Assembly: GCA_038869515.1 (NCBI GenBank)
Contig: JAWCQZ010000008.1
Span: 1-64,000 of the forward strand
DNA length: 64,000 nucleotides
Direction: 5' to 3'
DNA from: JAWCQZ01 sp038869515 [NCBI: Halobacteria archaeon]
GTDB lineage: Archaea; Halobacteriota; Syntropharchaeia; JACQPP01
Part shown: one piece after another, positions 1 to 7,494 of the stretch
Position numbering within the stretch: position 1 is the stretch's first letter
How the letters are laid out: the number at the start of each line of letters is the position of its first letter
Position numbers and translations under genes: made by a program
The notes under the pieces: model-generated
Told to the model about the DNA's origin: nothing
The model's input: the letters and a program-made list of their open reading frames with translations, nothing else
Database searches by the model: none

Positions 1-76
1 GCGGGCTCCGCCCGCGCGCAAAAGGGCCTATGTTCCATATCACATCTTTCTACCTTTTCAGCCGGAGCCGTGGGTT

Positions 77-352
77 TCACCACCCCCGATACCCCCTCTC
101 CCTCCGGAACACCTCGATGACTCTGACCTCCCCGCCCTCCACCGCATAGACCGCCCGCCAGTCCCCGACCCTCAGCCGGTATTTCGGCGGCGCCGTCCCC
201 TCCAGCTTCCGGATGTCGGTCCCGGGTCGGGGAGTGAACGGGTCCTCCTCCAACCGGCGAAGCCCCTTCCGGATGCGCACCCGGCCCTGGGCGGGCAGTT
301 TCCGGAACTGCCGCTCGAAGGTGGAGGAGACCAGGACCCGGTAGAGGGCCAT
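77..352 (-). CDS. RelE/ParE-family toxin
   Basis: A 91-residue basic protein with the RelE/ParE pattern: an N-terminal strand and helix, a central 'KLEGTAPPKYRLRVGDWRAV' core (K-L-x-G, then YRLRVGDWR), and a C-terminal strand ending in an R-x-x-Y. Toxins of this fold cleave mRNA on the ribosome or poison gyrase; which one applies cannot be told here. The ATG at 352 overlaps the antitoxin stop (TGATG). A GTG at 355 would give a four-base GTGA overlap and one extra residue. The two genes form a translationally coupled pair with the antitoxin first. Confidence 0.8.
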   Translation of the reverse strand: MALYRVLVSSTFERQFRKLPAQGRVRIRKGLRRLEEDPFTPRPGTDIRKLEGTAPPKYRLRVGDWRAVYAVEGGEVRVIEVFRRERGYRGW

Positions 353-540
353 CACAACTGGTCGAGGGGGACGAACTCCTCTTCCTTCAGAATCTGGTTC
401 CAGCGCCGGTCAAGGCGCTTGAGCCCGGCCTCGCTCAGCAGGCGGCGGATGACGTCGTCGAAGGTCTCGCCCTTGCGGCCCACCTGCTCCAGCAGGGCCT
501 TGGTCTGCCTCTTCAGGGAGATGGTGGTGCTCTCGGCCAT
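352..540 (-). CDS. Antitoxin of the VapB/DUF7557-like type
   Basis: A 62-residue protein starting MAESTTISLKRQTK. It has a short N-terminal strand (TTISL) followed by two helices containing 'ETFDDVIRRLL', the layout of ribbon-helix-helix antitoxins of archaeal VapB/DUF7557 type. The acidic C-terminus (KEEEFVPLDQL) would be the toxin-neutralising part. The open frame extends upstream, but the ATG at 540 is chosen because an AT-rich box lies 29-40 bases upstream and the family starts here. It precedes and overlaps the RelE-like toxin gene and probably autoregulates the pair, as is usual for such systems. Confidence 0.7.
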   Translation of the reverse strand: MAESTTISLKRQTKALLEQVGRKGETFDDVIRRLLSEAGLKRLDRRWNQILKEEEFVPLDQL

Positions 541-567
541 GTCTCTATGGATTCCATGGCGGCCATG

Positions 568-581
568 GTTTAAATAAATAG
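568..581 (-). promoter_or_regulatory. TATA-like box for the toxin-antitoxin pair
   Basis: The run TTTAAATAAATA is the only AT-rich stretch in the divergent gap. Read on the minus strand it lies 29-40 bases before the antitoxin ATG at 540. Confidence 0.5.
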
Positions 582-612
582 CCCGGCCAGTCCGCCCGTC
601 GGAGGTCCCAAA

Positions 613-621
613 CCCATAAAT
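613..621 (+). promoter_or_regulatory. TATA-like box of the EF-Tu-like gene
   Basis: CCATAAATC lies about 27 bases before the ATG at 644, the spacing expected for a leaderless archaeal transcript. Confidence 0.45.
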
Positions 622-643
622 CCCCCGCCGCCCCCCGCCCCGC

Positions 644-1567
644 ATGCACTCTCTCAACTACGCCCTCCTCGGCGACCCCTCCATCGCCGCCGAACTCGGC
701 AAGAAGGCGACCCAGACCGACATCGCCACCTACGACCGCAAGACGGGCGACGCCATCCTGACCCTCTCCGTCGCCACCGGCTACCCCGAAAAACTGCAGC
801 CCCTCGTCCAGATGCTCGCCTTCACCCGGCAGGCTATCCTCCACGTCACGACGCTCGACCCGAAGCTGGGGGAGCAGGTGGTTGCAGCCGACCTCCACGG
901 CCCCCGCCCCGGGTTCTTGCTCCACGACCCGGCGGTCGATCCGGGGAGGGTGGCGACCATCCTGCGGGGGACGGGGCTGGAGGGGCTCACGCCGCTTTCC
1001 GGCCTGAAGGAACTGAAGGAAAAGGCGCCCCTGCTCCGGCCCCCGCCGCCCGCCGCCGGAGAGGCCCGGGTCGCCGTGGATCAGTGCTTCGAGGTGAAAG
1101 GGCTGGGCACCGTGGCCCTCGGGGTTGTCCTCCGCGGGACCGTCCGCAAGCACGACGACCTCCTCCTTTGGCCCGCGAGGACCCCGGTCCAAATCCGCAG
1201 CGTCCAGATGCACGATGACGACGTCCCCCAGGCGCCCGCCGGAGCGCGGGTCGGGCTCGCCCTCAAGGGTGTCGCCTCCGCGGAGGTCTCCCGGGGGGAG
1301 CAGTTGGCCCCGGAGGGGACGCTGGAGACGGCGGCCGAACTGCGGTTCCAGTTCCGGGCGACCCCCTACTGCAAGAAGCCGGTTACCGCTGGCTCGCAAT
1401 ACCACCTGCAGGTGGGGGCGCAGATTCACCCCGGCAGGGCGCGGCTCGATGGGGGCGCTCTCATCTTTTCCTCCGACAAGCCATTCGCCCACGCCGCGGG
1501 GGACCGCGCCCTGCTCCTCGATCTGAACAACCCGGGGCTGCGCATCGTCGGGGGCGGAGTCCTGTAG
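644..1567 (+). CDS. EF-Tu/SelB-like translation factor paralog with degenerate G domain
   Basis: A 307-residue protein. Residues 140-225 look like EF-Tu/SelB domain 2 (FEVKGLGTVALGVVLRGTV, then a beta-barrel ending AGARVGLALKGV), followed by a domain-3-like barrel. The N-terminal 125 residues occupy the place of the GTPase domain but have no P-loop (GxxxxGK[ST]), no DxxG and no NKxD. It therefore probably does not hydrolyse GTP. Such SelB-like paralogs occur in several archaea with unknown roles; a function in selenocysteine insertion is not supported. It stands as a single gene with its own box at 613-621. Confidence 0.7.
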   Translation: MHSLNYALLGDPSIAAELGKKATQTDIATYDRKTGDAILTLSVATGYPEKLQPLVQMLAFTRQAILHVTTLDPKLGEQVVAADLHGPRPGFLLHDPAVDPGRVATILRGTGLEGLTPLSGLKELKEKAPLLRPPPPAAGEARVAVDQCFEVKGLGTVALGVVLRGTVRKHDDLLLWPARTPVQIRSVQMHDDDVPQAPAGARVGLALKGVASAEVSRGEQLAPEGTLETAAELRFQFRATPYCKKPVTAGSQYHLQVGAQIHPGRARLDGGALIFSSDKPFAHAAGDRALLLDLNNPGLRIVGGGVL

Positions 1568-1614
1568 AGACCGGGCCGCTCTTGCGCGCGTTTTCGGGAC
1601 CCGCTTGGCGGCGA

Positions 1615-1623
1615 AAGTATATT
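1615..1623 (+). promoter_or_regulatory. TATA-like box of the radical SAM gene
   Basis: AAGTATATT lies 24-32 bases before the ATG at 1647. Confidence 0.5.
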
Positions 1624-1646
1624 GAAGGAGCCCCACCACCCGCCCC

Positions 1647-3587
1647 ATGGCTGACCCCTACCGGCGCGTCCTGCTCGCCGCGCCCCACACCGCCCACGGC
1701 CTCGGGGTCGCCATCGACGTGATCCCCCTCGGGCTCGAATACATCGCGGCCTACATCGAGCCCCACGTGGACGAGGTCGCGGTGATTGACATGGCGAAGG
1801 AGAAGAAGGAGTTCCCGCGCATCCTGAGGTCGTTCAAGCCCGACCTCGTCGGGGTCGCCATCCACAGCGCGGGGGAGCACTACAAGGGACTCGAGATGCT
1901 GCGGCAGGTCCGCGACTACGGCGTCCCCTCGGTGGTGGGGGGCTACCACGCGACCTCGTTCCTGGAGCGGCTCTTCCCCCACGCCGACATGCTGGTCCGG
2001 CGCGAGGGGGAGGAGACCTTCAAGGAGATTGTCCAGGGGAGAGACCCGAAGGAGATTCTCGGGCTCTCCCACGTCCAGTGGACGGGGGGGAACGGCCACG
2101 GCGGCAACGGCCATGAGGGCAACGGCCGCGGGGAGTGGAGGACGTTCCACAACCCCGACCGCCCCTTCATCAAGGACCTCGACTCCATCCCCTTCCCCGC
2201 CCGCCACCTGCGCCGCTACAAGTACTCCATCCACTGGGGCGCAGACCGCGCCCGAGACATCATCACCTTCTCGCGCGGCTGCTGGGCGAAGTGCACCTTC
2301 TGCTGCGAGCCGATGATGAGCGAGGCGCGGCAGAGGTTCCGCAGCCCCCGGAACATCATCCGGGAGGTGGACGCCATCGTGGACCACCACAAGGGAAAAC
2401 CGCTCAACGTCTTCATCGTGGACCCGAACCTCGTGGGCAATCCGAAGACCATGGAGGCCATCGTGGACCTGCTCCTGGAGCGGGACCACGACATCATCTT
2501 CGGAGGCCACGCGCGGGCCGACATGATCGCGAAATACCCCGACCTGGTGCGGAAGATGATCCGCGCGGGCATCACGAGTTACGAGATGGGCATCGAGACG
2601 ACCAGCCCGGACCAGTTGAAGAGCGCCAAGAAGGGGATGAAGACCCTTGAATACCACCGGACAGCCGCCGAGAACATCAACCGCTGGGGAGGCTCCAGCG
2701 GGGGGACCTTCGTCATCGGCCTCCCGGGGCAGACCGAGGAGCAGATCAAGGCCTTCCCGGACTACGCGAAGTCCATCGGCCTCCAGGCGACCGCCTACGG
2801 CATCGCGACCCCCTACCCCGGCACCGAGTTCTGGAACGAGTTGAACTCCCGGGGGCTCATCTTCGAGACCGACTGGGAGAAGTTCGACGAGATGCACAGC
2901 ACGTTCAAGGTGGACGGGTTCACCCCCCAGAGGCTGGAGGAGCTCGCCACGTTCAACATGGCTCGCTTCTGGGGGATGGACACCTACATCGAGCAGGAGC
3001 GCATCCGGATGGTCCGCACCGGCCGGAAGCAGAGCCTCGCCCGCTTCATCGGCGCGCAGGTCTGGGGCGTCACCTTCGCCAGCACCGTGGGCGGCCGCCT
3101 CCAAGGTGACCGGCTCGTCCGGCACGCCCGGGTCGCCCTGGAGGGGTACATCACCCCCCGCGTCGAGGAGTACACCCGCCGGGTCAAGCTGAACGACGTG
3201 GTGGAGATGCGCCGCTTCCTCAGAATCCTCGGAGAGCAGAAACTCCAGATCACGACCCGCCACGAGGGCAGGCCCGTCATGAGCCTGGTCGTCAAGACCA
3301 CCCCGACCAAGGTCGAATACATCAAGACCGTCGCGGGGCAGGAGGAGGACGCCACCCTCCACTTCTCCCTCGACATCGAAGATCTGGAGGCCCGCCCCGG
3401 CAGGCTCGCCCTCGTCCGCAAGATGCTCGCGAGCAACCGGGGCCCCGGCCGCCGCCGCGCCCTCGCGCGGCTCGTGGTCGCGGGGCTCGTCGAAGTGGCG
3501 GCGGAGAAAGGAAGAAAGATGATGGAGAAGGCGGGCCGGGGGAGGTCGGCCGAGCGCGGGGTCCAGATGCCGACCCCCTGCGCCTAA
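1647..3587 (+). CDS. Cobalamin-type (class B) radical SAM enzyme
   Basis: A 646-residue protein. Residues 1-145 form a B12-binding-like Rossmann domain (DLVGVAIHSAG, PSVVGGYHAT), but the DxHxxG cobalt-ligand motif is not visible. The radical SAM core carries the 4Fe-4S cysteines C212, C216 and C219 in 'SRGCWAKCTFC', followed by GGTFVIGLPGQTEE typical of the barrel. A Gly/Asn/His-rich linker sits near residue 150. The layout resembles BchE/HpnJ-type enzymes that modify lipids or other hydrophobic substrates; archaeal GDGT ring synthases belong to the same superclass. The substrate cannot be assigned. The last ~150 residues are a separate C-terminal region. It is convergent with the next operon, with overlapping ends. 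Confidence 0.8.
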   Translation: MADPYRRVLLAAPHTAHGLGVAIDVIPLGLEYIAAYIEPHVDEVAVIDMAKEKKEFPRILRSFKPDLVGVAIHSAGEHYKGLEMLRQVRDYGVPSVVGGYHATSFLERLFPHADMLVRREGEETFKEIVQGRDPKEILGLSHVQWTGGNGHGGNGHEGNGRGEWRTFHNPDRPFIKDLDSIPFPARHLRRYKYSIHWGADRARDIITFSRGCWAKCTFCCEPMMSEARQRFRSPRNIIREVDAIVDHHKGKPLNVFIVDPNLVGNPKTMEAIVDLLLERDHDIIFGGHARADMIAKYPDLVRKMIRAGITSYEMGIETTSPDQLKSAKKGMKTLEYHRTAAENINRWGGSSGGTFVIGLPGQTEEQIKAFPDYAKSIGLQATAYGIATPYPGTEFWNELNSRGLIFETDWEKFDEMHSTFKVDGFTPQRLEELATFNMARFWGMDTYIEQERIRMVRTGRKQSLARFIGAQVWGVTFASTVGGRLQGDRLVRHARVALEGYITPRVEEYTRRVKLNDVVEMRRFLRILGEQKLQITTRHEGRPVMSLVVKTTPTKVEYIKTVAGQEEDATLHFSLDIEDLEARPGRLALVRKMLASNRGPGRRRALARLVVAGLVEVAAEKGRKMMEKAGRGRSAERGVQMPTPCA

Positions 3588-4585
3588 GCGGCGGGGGCCT
3601 GCGTTTTTCCGCCTCTTGACGCGGCCGGGGGTCTCTTCTCCAGTTTGGCCCAGAACCATCCCGCCGCAGCCCCGAGCGCCAGGAACGAGGCCAGTTCGTC
3701 GAGCAGCAGCATGAGGTCCAACTGCGACGTCGCCGCCGGGCTCTGGAGCCACGGGATGAGGACGAAGATGCCCCACGCGACCCCGGCGAGCACCACCCCC
3801 TGCTTCACCGGGCCGCCCGCGAGGACGCGGCGCGCCCCGAGGAAGGAGAGGCCGAAGGGGATTGCATAGAGCCCCTCGACCGCGCCGAGCATCCCCATGG
3901 CTGCCGCCAGGCTCCCCCCGGGCCCCTCGAAGGGGAGGAGGAGGAGCCACGTCAGCGCCCCGTGGATGCCTCCGAAGACCGGGGCGGCCAAACCGCCCGC
4001 CAGGAGCCCGCGCTTCGCCTCGGCGGCCGGCAGTTTGTTGAACGCCACGGCCGCGAAGGCGGCGAGGCCGAGGACCACCGAGAGGCTGAGGACGTTCCCG
4101 ACGACCGAGAGGAGGGGGTCGGGCGGGGGACCGGCCGCCCCGGGCTGCGCGGTGGTCGCGAAGAGGACGTAGGCCTCGGCCGGGGCGTCGCCGGGCGCGC
4201 CGCCCCCCGGAAGGGGGGTGTTGTCAATGACGAGGTGGTAAACGCCGGGCGTTTCGACCCGGAAGTTGAGGTCGGCCCGGGCGGCCCTCAGTTTCACAGC
4301 GGCGGGCCCGGCGTCGAAGGGGATCCCGGAGGCGAGGGCGGCCCGGTAGGCCCCGAACTGCGCCGAGTCCATGTAGAGGATGTCCAGGTTTCCTTTGGTG
4401 CGGACGACGCTGGCGACGATCTCCTGGCCCGCCTGGCCGGTGAAGTTGGCCTCCCAGTAGGCGTCGGCCGGGACCGGCTTCAGGCCGGGGGGCGCGAAGA
4501 AGTAGAGCTGCACGTGGGGCCCGTTCGCGACGGCGGGGGCGGCGAGCAGCAGCGCCACGAGCAGCGCCGGAAGGGCGCGGGCCAT
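3584..4585 (-). CDS. Exported domain plus five-helix membrane protein
   Basis: A 333-residue protein beginning with a signal peptide (MARALPALLVALLLAAPAVA). Residues 22-145 form a beta-rich exported domain that looks like the emp24/GOLD or pre-peptidase class: KGNLDILYMDSAQF, then PGVYHLVIDNT near the end. About five hydrophobic segments follow (roughly 155-180, 192-212, 218-242, 252-272, 278-300), then a basic Lys/Arg tail. It is the last gene of the long minus-strand operon; its ATG at 4585 overlaps the preceding stop as TGATG. The function is unknown. The context suggests a partner of the surface lipoproteins and oxidase-like protein upstream. Confidence 0.7.
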   Translation of the reverse strand: MARALPALLVALLLAAPAVANGPHVQLYFFAPPGLKPVPADAYWEANFTGQAGQEIVASVVRTKGNLDILYMDSAQFGAYRAALASGIPFDAGPAAVKLRAARADLNFRVETPGVYHLVIDNTPLPGGGAPGDAPAEAYVLFATTAQPGAAGPPPDPLLSVVGNVLSLSVVLGLAAFAAVAFNKLPAAEAKRGLLAGGLAAPVFGGIHGALTWLLLLPFEGPGGSLAAAMGMLGAVEGLYAIPFGLSFLGARRVLAGGPVKQGVVLAGVAWGIFVLIPWLQSPAATSQLDLMLLLDELASFLALGAAAGWFWAKLEKRPPAASRGGKTQAPAA

Positions 4586-5169
4586 CAGGCGCCCTCCAGG
4601 CGGGCGGCGCTGAGCCGGGCGAACGCCTCCAAATCGCCGAACGGAGTCCGGTTCGAGTCGTGGGTGAACGCCACCAGGAGGCTCCGGCCCTTGAGGGCCG
4701 CGACATAGGAGGCGGAGCGCCCCCGGTTGTCGCAGAGGAGGTTCTCGGCTCCCAGGGCGAGTGTGGAGCGGTTCGGGCAGAGGCCTTCGGGGAAGGAGGC
4801 GATGTAGTTCCGGTAGGCCGCCTCCGCACGGCCGGAGGTGTTGAAATCGGCGACCTGCACGTGGACGAAGCGGGAGCGGTCCTCCGTGAGGTAGGGGAGG
4901 TCCTCGAAGCGCTCCGGCGCCACGCCGAGTTCCGACGTCAGGAACCCGGGGTCGTAGACCGCGGGCTCGACCGGAGCGTAGCCCTCCGGGAGGGCTCCGG
5001 GCGGGAGCAGGTAGCGGGGCGGCTCGGCAAGCCTTCCGGCATCGGGCGAGCCGGGGGCGGAGGTGGCGGCGGGCGGCGTGGCCGACGGGCCGGAGCAGCC
5101 AGCGAGAAGGACGAGGGCCGCGGCCGCGGACCACACCCAAAGCGATTGCGGGGCGATGGAACTCTTCAC
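4585..5169 (-). CDS. Lipoprotein, paralog 1
   Basis: A 194-residue protein with a signal peptide ending in a lipobox (LLAGC, Cys near 25) and a Pro/Ser/Ala-rich linker, so it is probably membrane-anchored by lipid. The mature part is about 140 residues and shares with the lipoprotein at 6464-6997 the blocks 'PPRYLLP', 'AVxDP', 'TLALG' and 'CDNxG'. Its two remaining cysteines (in 'GLCPN' and 'LLCDN') match cysteines in the paralog and could form a disulfide. No known domain is recognised. It overlaps the preceding gene by four bases (ATGA) and the next by one, so it is translationally coupled. Confidence 0.75.
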   Translation of the reverse strand: MKSSIAPQSLWVWSAAAALVLLAGCSGPSATPPAATSAPGSPDAGRLAEPPRYLLPPGALPEGYAPVEPAVYDPGFLTSELGVAPERFEDLPYLTEDRSRFVHVQVADFNTSGRAEAAYRNYIASFPEGLCPNRSTLALGAENLLCDNRGRSASYVAALKGRSLLVAFTHDSNRTPFGDLEAFARLSAARLEGA

Positions 5170-5894
5170 GGCCGCCCCCCCCGGTTTCCCCGCGGCGGGA
5201 CGAGCGACGCCGCCGCAACCGCCGCAGCCGCCGCCACCGCCGCTCCGAAGCCTGGCTGGGTCGGGGGGGAGGGCGAGGCAGAAGCGACGGCGGGCACGAG
5301 CCCGGACGAAGAGCCGGCGGAAGAGGGGGGCGCGGGCGAGGGAGAACCGGACGCCTCGGGGATTTGGACCTGATGGAATCTCCAGGCGCCCTTCTGCATC
5401 ACTCCATCGTCATGCCCGCTCATGGCGTAAAAACTGAAGACCGCCTGGCCGGAGCCGGAAGGGGGGGCGGTCCACAGGAACCGCCACACCGGGCGGGGGT
5501 CCGACGCGGGCCGGATGTAAGTCAGCACCGGGAAGTCCCGGACGACCTGGACGCCCGTGACCCGCACGAGTTCTGAATAGTTGAGGACGCGGGTCTCGTC
5601 GCCGGAGGCCTCAAGGGTTCCCCGGTCCACCGTCAGGACGAAGCGGGAGACGGGGCCCCCGTGGGGCGTGACCTCGAGCGCCATCTCATACTTCCGGCCG
5701 GGGGTGTAGGAGTCCGGGGCGTCCGCCAGCCGGGCCTCCTGGAGGGGCTCGGGGGCGGGGGCCGGACAGAGGTGGCAATCGGGGAAGAGGATGCCGGGGA
5801 AGGGATGGACGATTCCCCCATTCCCTTCCGCGGTCGGGACGGCAAAGAGTCCCGCGGCGCACAGGGCGGCGATGAGGAGGAGGCGCGACGCCAT
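5166..5894 (-). CDS. Reeler-like surface protein with PGF-CTERM tail, paralog 1
   Basis: A 242-residue protein with a signal peptide (residues 1-24). The mature N-terminus has a CxxC ('FPDCHLCPAP'). The core, about residues 60-175, has the reelin-domain/choice-of-anchor-V pattern: YTPGRKYEMALEV, SRFVLTVDRG, then W-R-F-L-W-T-A-P-P and VFSFYAMSG. A Ser/Pro/Ala-rich stalk leads to a PGF-CTERM signal (QPGFGAAVAA, hydrophobic stretch, then RGNRGG), which archaeosortase A uses to anchor surface proteins. It is the second of two adjacent paralogs; the sister is at 5895-6467. Confidence 0.8.
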   Translation of the reverse strand: MASRLLLIAALCAAGLFAVPTAEGNGGIVHPFPGILFPDCHLCPAPAPEPLQEARLADAPDSYTPGRKYEMALEVTPHGGPVSRFVLTVDRGTLEASGDETRVLNYSELVRVTGVQVVRDFPVLTYIRPASDPRPVWRFLWTAPPSGSGQAVFSFYAMSGHDDGVMQKGAWRFHQVQIPEASGSPSPAPPSSAGSSSGLVPAVASASPSPPTQPGFGAAVAAAAAVAAASLVPPRGNRGGRP

Positions 5895-6467
5895 TCATCT
5901 CCGCTTCGATTGGACCGCCCATAAGCCGACCGCGACAAGGACGGCGAGGGCGGCCGCCGCTTCGAACCCCGGAGTGGGCCCAGGGGCCGCCGGAGCCCCC
6001 TCGGGAACCGCGACCCGCCGGGTCCACCAGGCATCCCGCCCCATGACGCCGTCTCCGAAGCCGCTCATGGTGGTGAAGGTGAATGTGGCGTTGCCCGATC
6101 CCGCCGGGGGGGCCGTCCAAGCAAACTTCCAGACCGGTCTCCCGCCGGAGAATGCGCGACTGTAGGTGATGAACGAGGAGTTCACGACCTTGACGTTCTC
6201 GTCGGCAGAAGAGAGGACACCCTTGTCCACGCCGAGGACGAAGCGGGAGACGAGGCCGTGGTGGGGGATGACGTAGAGGGCCATTTCGTAGCGCTCTCCG
6301 GGGAGGTACCCGGCCGGAGCCTCGAGGGTCGAGACCTGGAGGGGCTGGGGGCCCGGCTCCGCGCACCCCGGGCAGTCGGGAAAGAGGGGCCCGATGGCCG
6401 GGTTGGCAATTTCGGCCGCAGAGGTCGCCGCCGCCAGGAGCAGAGTGACGAGGAGGACCGGCCTCAT
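5895..6467 (-). CDS. Reeler-like surface protein with PGF-CTERM tail, paralog 2
   Basis: A 190-residue protein with a signal peptide and a mature N-terminal CxxC ('FPDCPGCAEP'). The reelin-like core has PGERYEMALYV, SRFVLGVDKG, W-K-F-A-W-T-A-P-P and FTFTTMSG. The stalk is short, and the C-terminus TPGFEAAAAL...QSKRR is a compact PGF-CTERM sorting signal. It matches the protein at 5166-5894 along its whole length. In related domains of cytochrome-linked proteins this position often holds CxxCH; here the His is absent in both paralogs. Its start overlaps the stop of the upstream lipoprotein by four bases. Confidence 0.8.
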   Translation of the reverse strand: MRPVLLVTLLLAAATSAAEIANPAIGPLFPDCPGCAEPGPQPLQVSTLEAPAGYLPGERYEMALYVIPHHGLVSRFVLGVDKGVLSSADENVKVVNSSFITYSRAFSGGRPVWKFAWTAPPAGSGNATFTFTTMSGFGDGVMGRDAWWTRRVAVPEGAPAAPGPTPGFEAAAALAVLVAVGLWAVQSKRR

Positions 6468-6997
6468 GCCAGCAGGGCGAGGGTCCTCCGCGCGTGCTCC
6501 ACGAGGTCCGGGGGAGGCGAGACAGGGTCGTGGGTGTGGGCCGCCACGAGGCGACTCCCCGAGAGCGCCACGACCAGGTAGAACTCCGAGGTCACCTGGC
6601 CCGCGTTGTCGCAGGCGAAGTGCTCGACGCCGAGGGCGAGGGTCGTGCGCGCGGCGCAGGGGGCGTAGGTCGCGAGGTAGCCGGGGTAGGCGTCGTAGGC
6701 CCGGCGGGCCTCGGGGGCTCCGGAGAACTCGAGGACCTCGATGTGGTCAAGGTAGGTGTCGTTGCGGGTCTTGTAGACGTGGTTCTCGTAGCGGACCGGG
6801 GCGATGCCGAGATACCGGGCCCAGATGGCAGGGTCCACCACGGCTGCCTGGGCGACTCCGTAGTCGGGGAGGAGGCTCGCGTTGGGCAGGAGGTAGCGGG
6901 GCGGGGAGTCGTAGGCCGCGGGCAAAGGCGCGGGGCTCTGGGCGCAGGCGGCGAGGAGGACGAGGGCCGCCCCCGGGAGGAGGCCGGCGCGTCTCAC
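6464..6997 (-). CDS. Lipoprotein, paralog 2
   Basis: A 177-residue lipoprotein with lipobox LLAAC (Cys near 18) and a short linker. The mature domain is homologous to the protein at 4585-5169: SPPRYLLP, VVDP, APCAARTTLALG and HFACDN line up with it. The gene order lipoprotein, Reeler-like, Reeler-like, lipoprotein gives a mirror-like duplicated block. It overlaps both neighbours by four bases. No enzyme motif is seen; a binding or scaffold role at the outer face of the membrane is the likely reading. Confidence 0.75.
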   Translation of the reverse strand: MRRAGLLPGAALVLLAACAQSPAPLPAAYDSPPRYLLPNASLLPDYGVAQAAVVDPAIWARYLGIAPVRYENHVYKTRNDTYLDHIEVLEFSGAPEARRAYDAYPGYLATYAPCAARTTLALGVEHFACDNAGQVTSEFYLVVALSGSRLVAAHTHDPVSPPPDLVEHARRTLALLA

Positions 6998-7494
6998 CGG
7001 CCCCTCCGCGGAAAGAGGGCAAGGGCCGCGGCGAGGGCCGCCGCAGCGGCCAGGGCCTCGAATCCGGAAGTGGAACGGGAGGCGGGGGAAGGGACGGGGG
7101 ACGGGGGCGAGGCCGAGGGGGGCGCCGGACGGTCCCCCGCGGCGAATCGGACGCTCTCACTCCCGAAGGTCATGGTGTAGTTGCCCGACGGCCCTGAGAC
7201 GACGGCGTGGCACTCAAGGGTCCGCCTCTCGAGAGGGGCGAGCTCGAGGCGCTCCGGGCAGAATCCCATGTCACCTCCCGGGCCCGATACTCCGAAAGAG
7301 ACCGGGCCTCCGGCCGGTTCATCCGCGGTATTGACCAAAACCACGCGGAAGAAAAAGCCCCCGCCGTGGGGGGTGGCGGTGAGGTTCTGGAACCGGACGT
7401 CCGACCATGCGGCCTGGGCCGTCCCCGTCAGAAGCAGCAGGAGCGCTGCGGCGACCGCCGAAGCCGCCATCCCGGGGTGTTGGGGCCTTCTCAC
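6994..7494 (-). CDS. Surface protein with PGF-CTERM-like tail, paralog B
   Basis: About 166 residues if translated from the GTG at 7494, which overlaps the upstream stop as GTGA and supplies a basic n-region (MRRPQ) to the signal peptide. The alternative ATG at 7470 gives 158 residues but no charged n-region. The mature domain of about 90 residues is a beta-sandwich-like module (WSDVRFQNL, FRVVLVNTADE, GFCPERLELAPLERRTLEC, YTMTFGSESVRF), with two cysteines shared with the upstream paralog. A Pro/Ser stalk follows, and the tail STSGFEALAA...FPRRGR is a PGF-CTERM variant with SGF for PGF. Confidence 0.7.
   Translation of the reverse strand: MRRPQHPGMAASAVAAALLLLLTGTAQAAWSDVRFQNLTATPHGGGFFFRVVLVNTADEPAGGPVSFGVSGPGGDMGFCPERLELAPLERRTLECHAVVSGPSGNYTMTFGSESVRFAAGDRPAPPSASPPSPVPSPASRSTSGFEALAAAAALAAALALFPRRGR

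Noticed and set aside
2085-2135. Gly/His/Asn run in the radical SAM protein as a metal-binding tag
   Set aside because: It is a short imperfect repeat in a linker between domains; histidines are too few for a credible site.
1461-3950. Very long open frames opposite to the radical SAM gene and other genes
   Set aside because: High G+C removes stop codons from the antisense frames. The translations are Pro/Arg/Gly-rich without motifs, and the sense frame has a recognised protein with normal codon bias.
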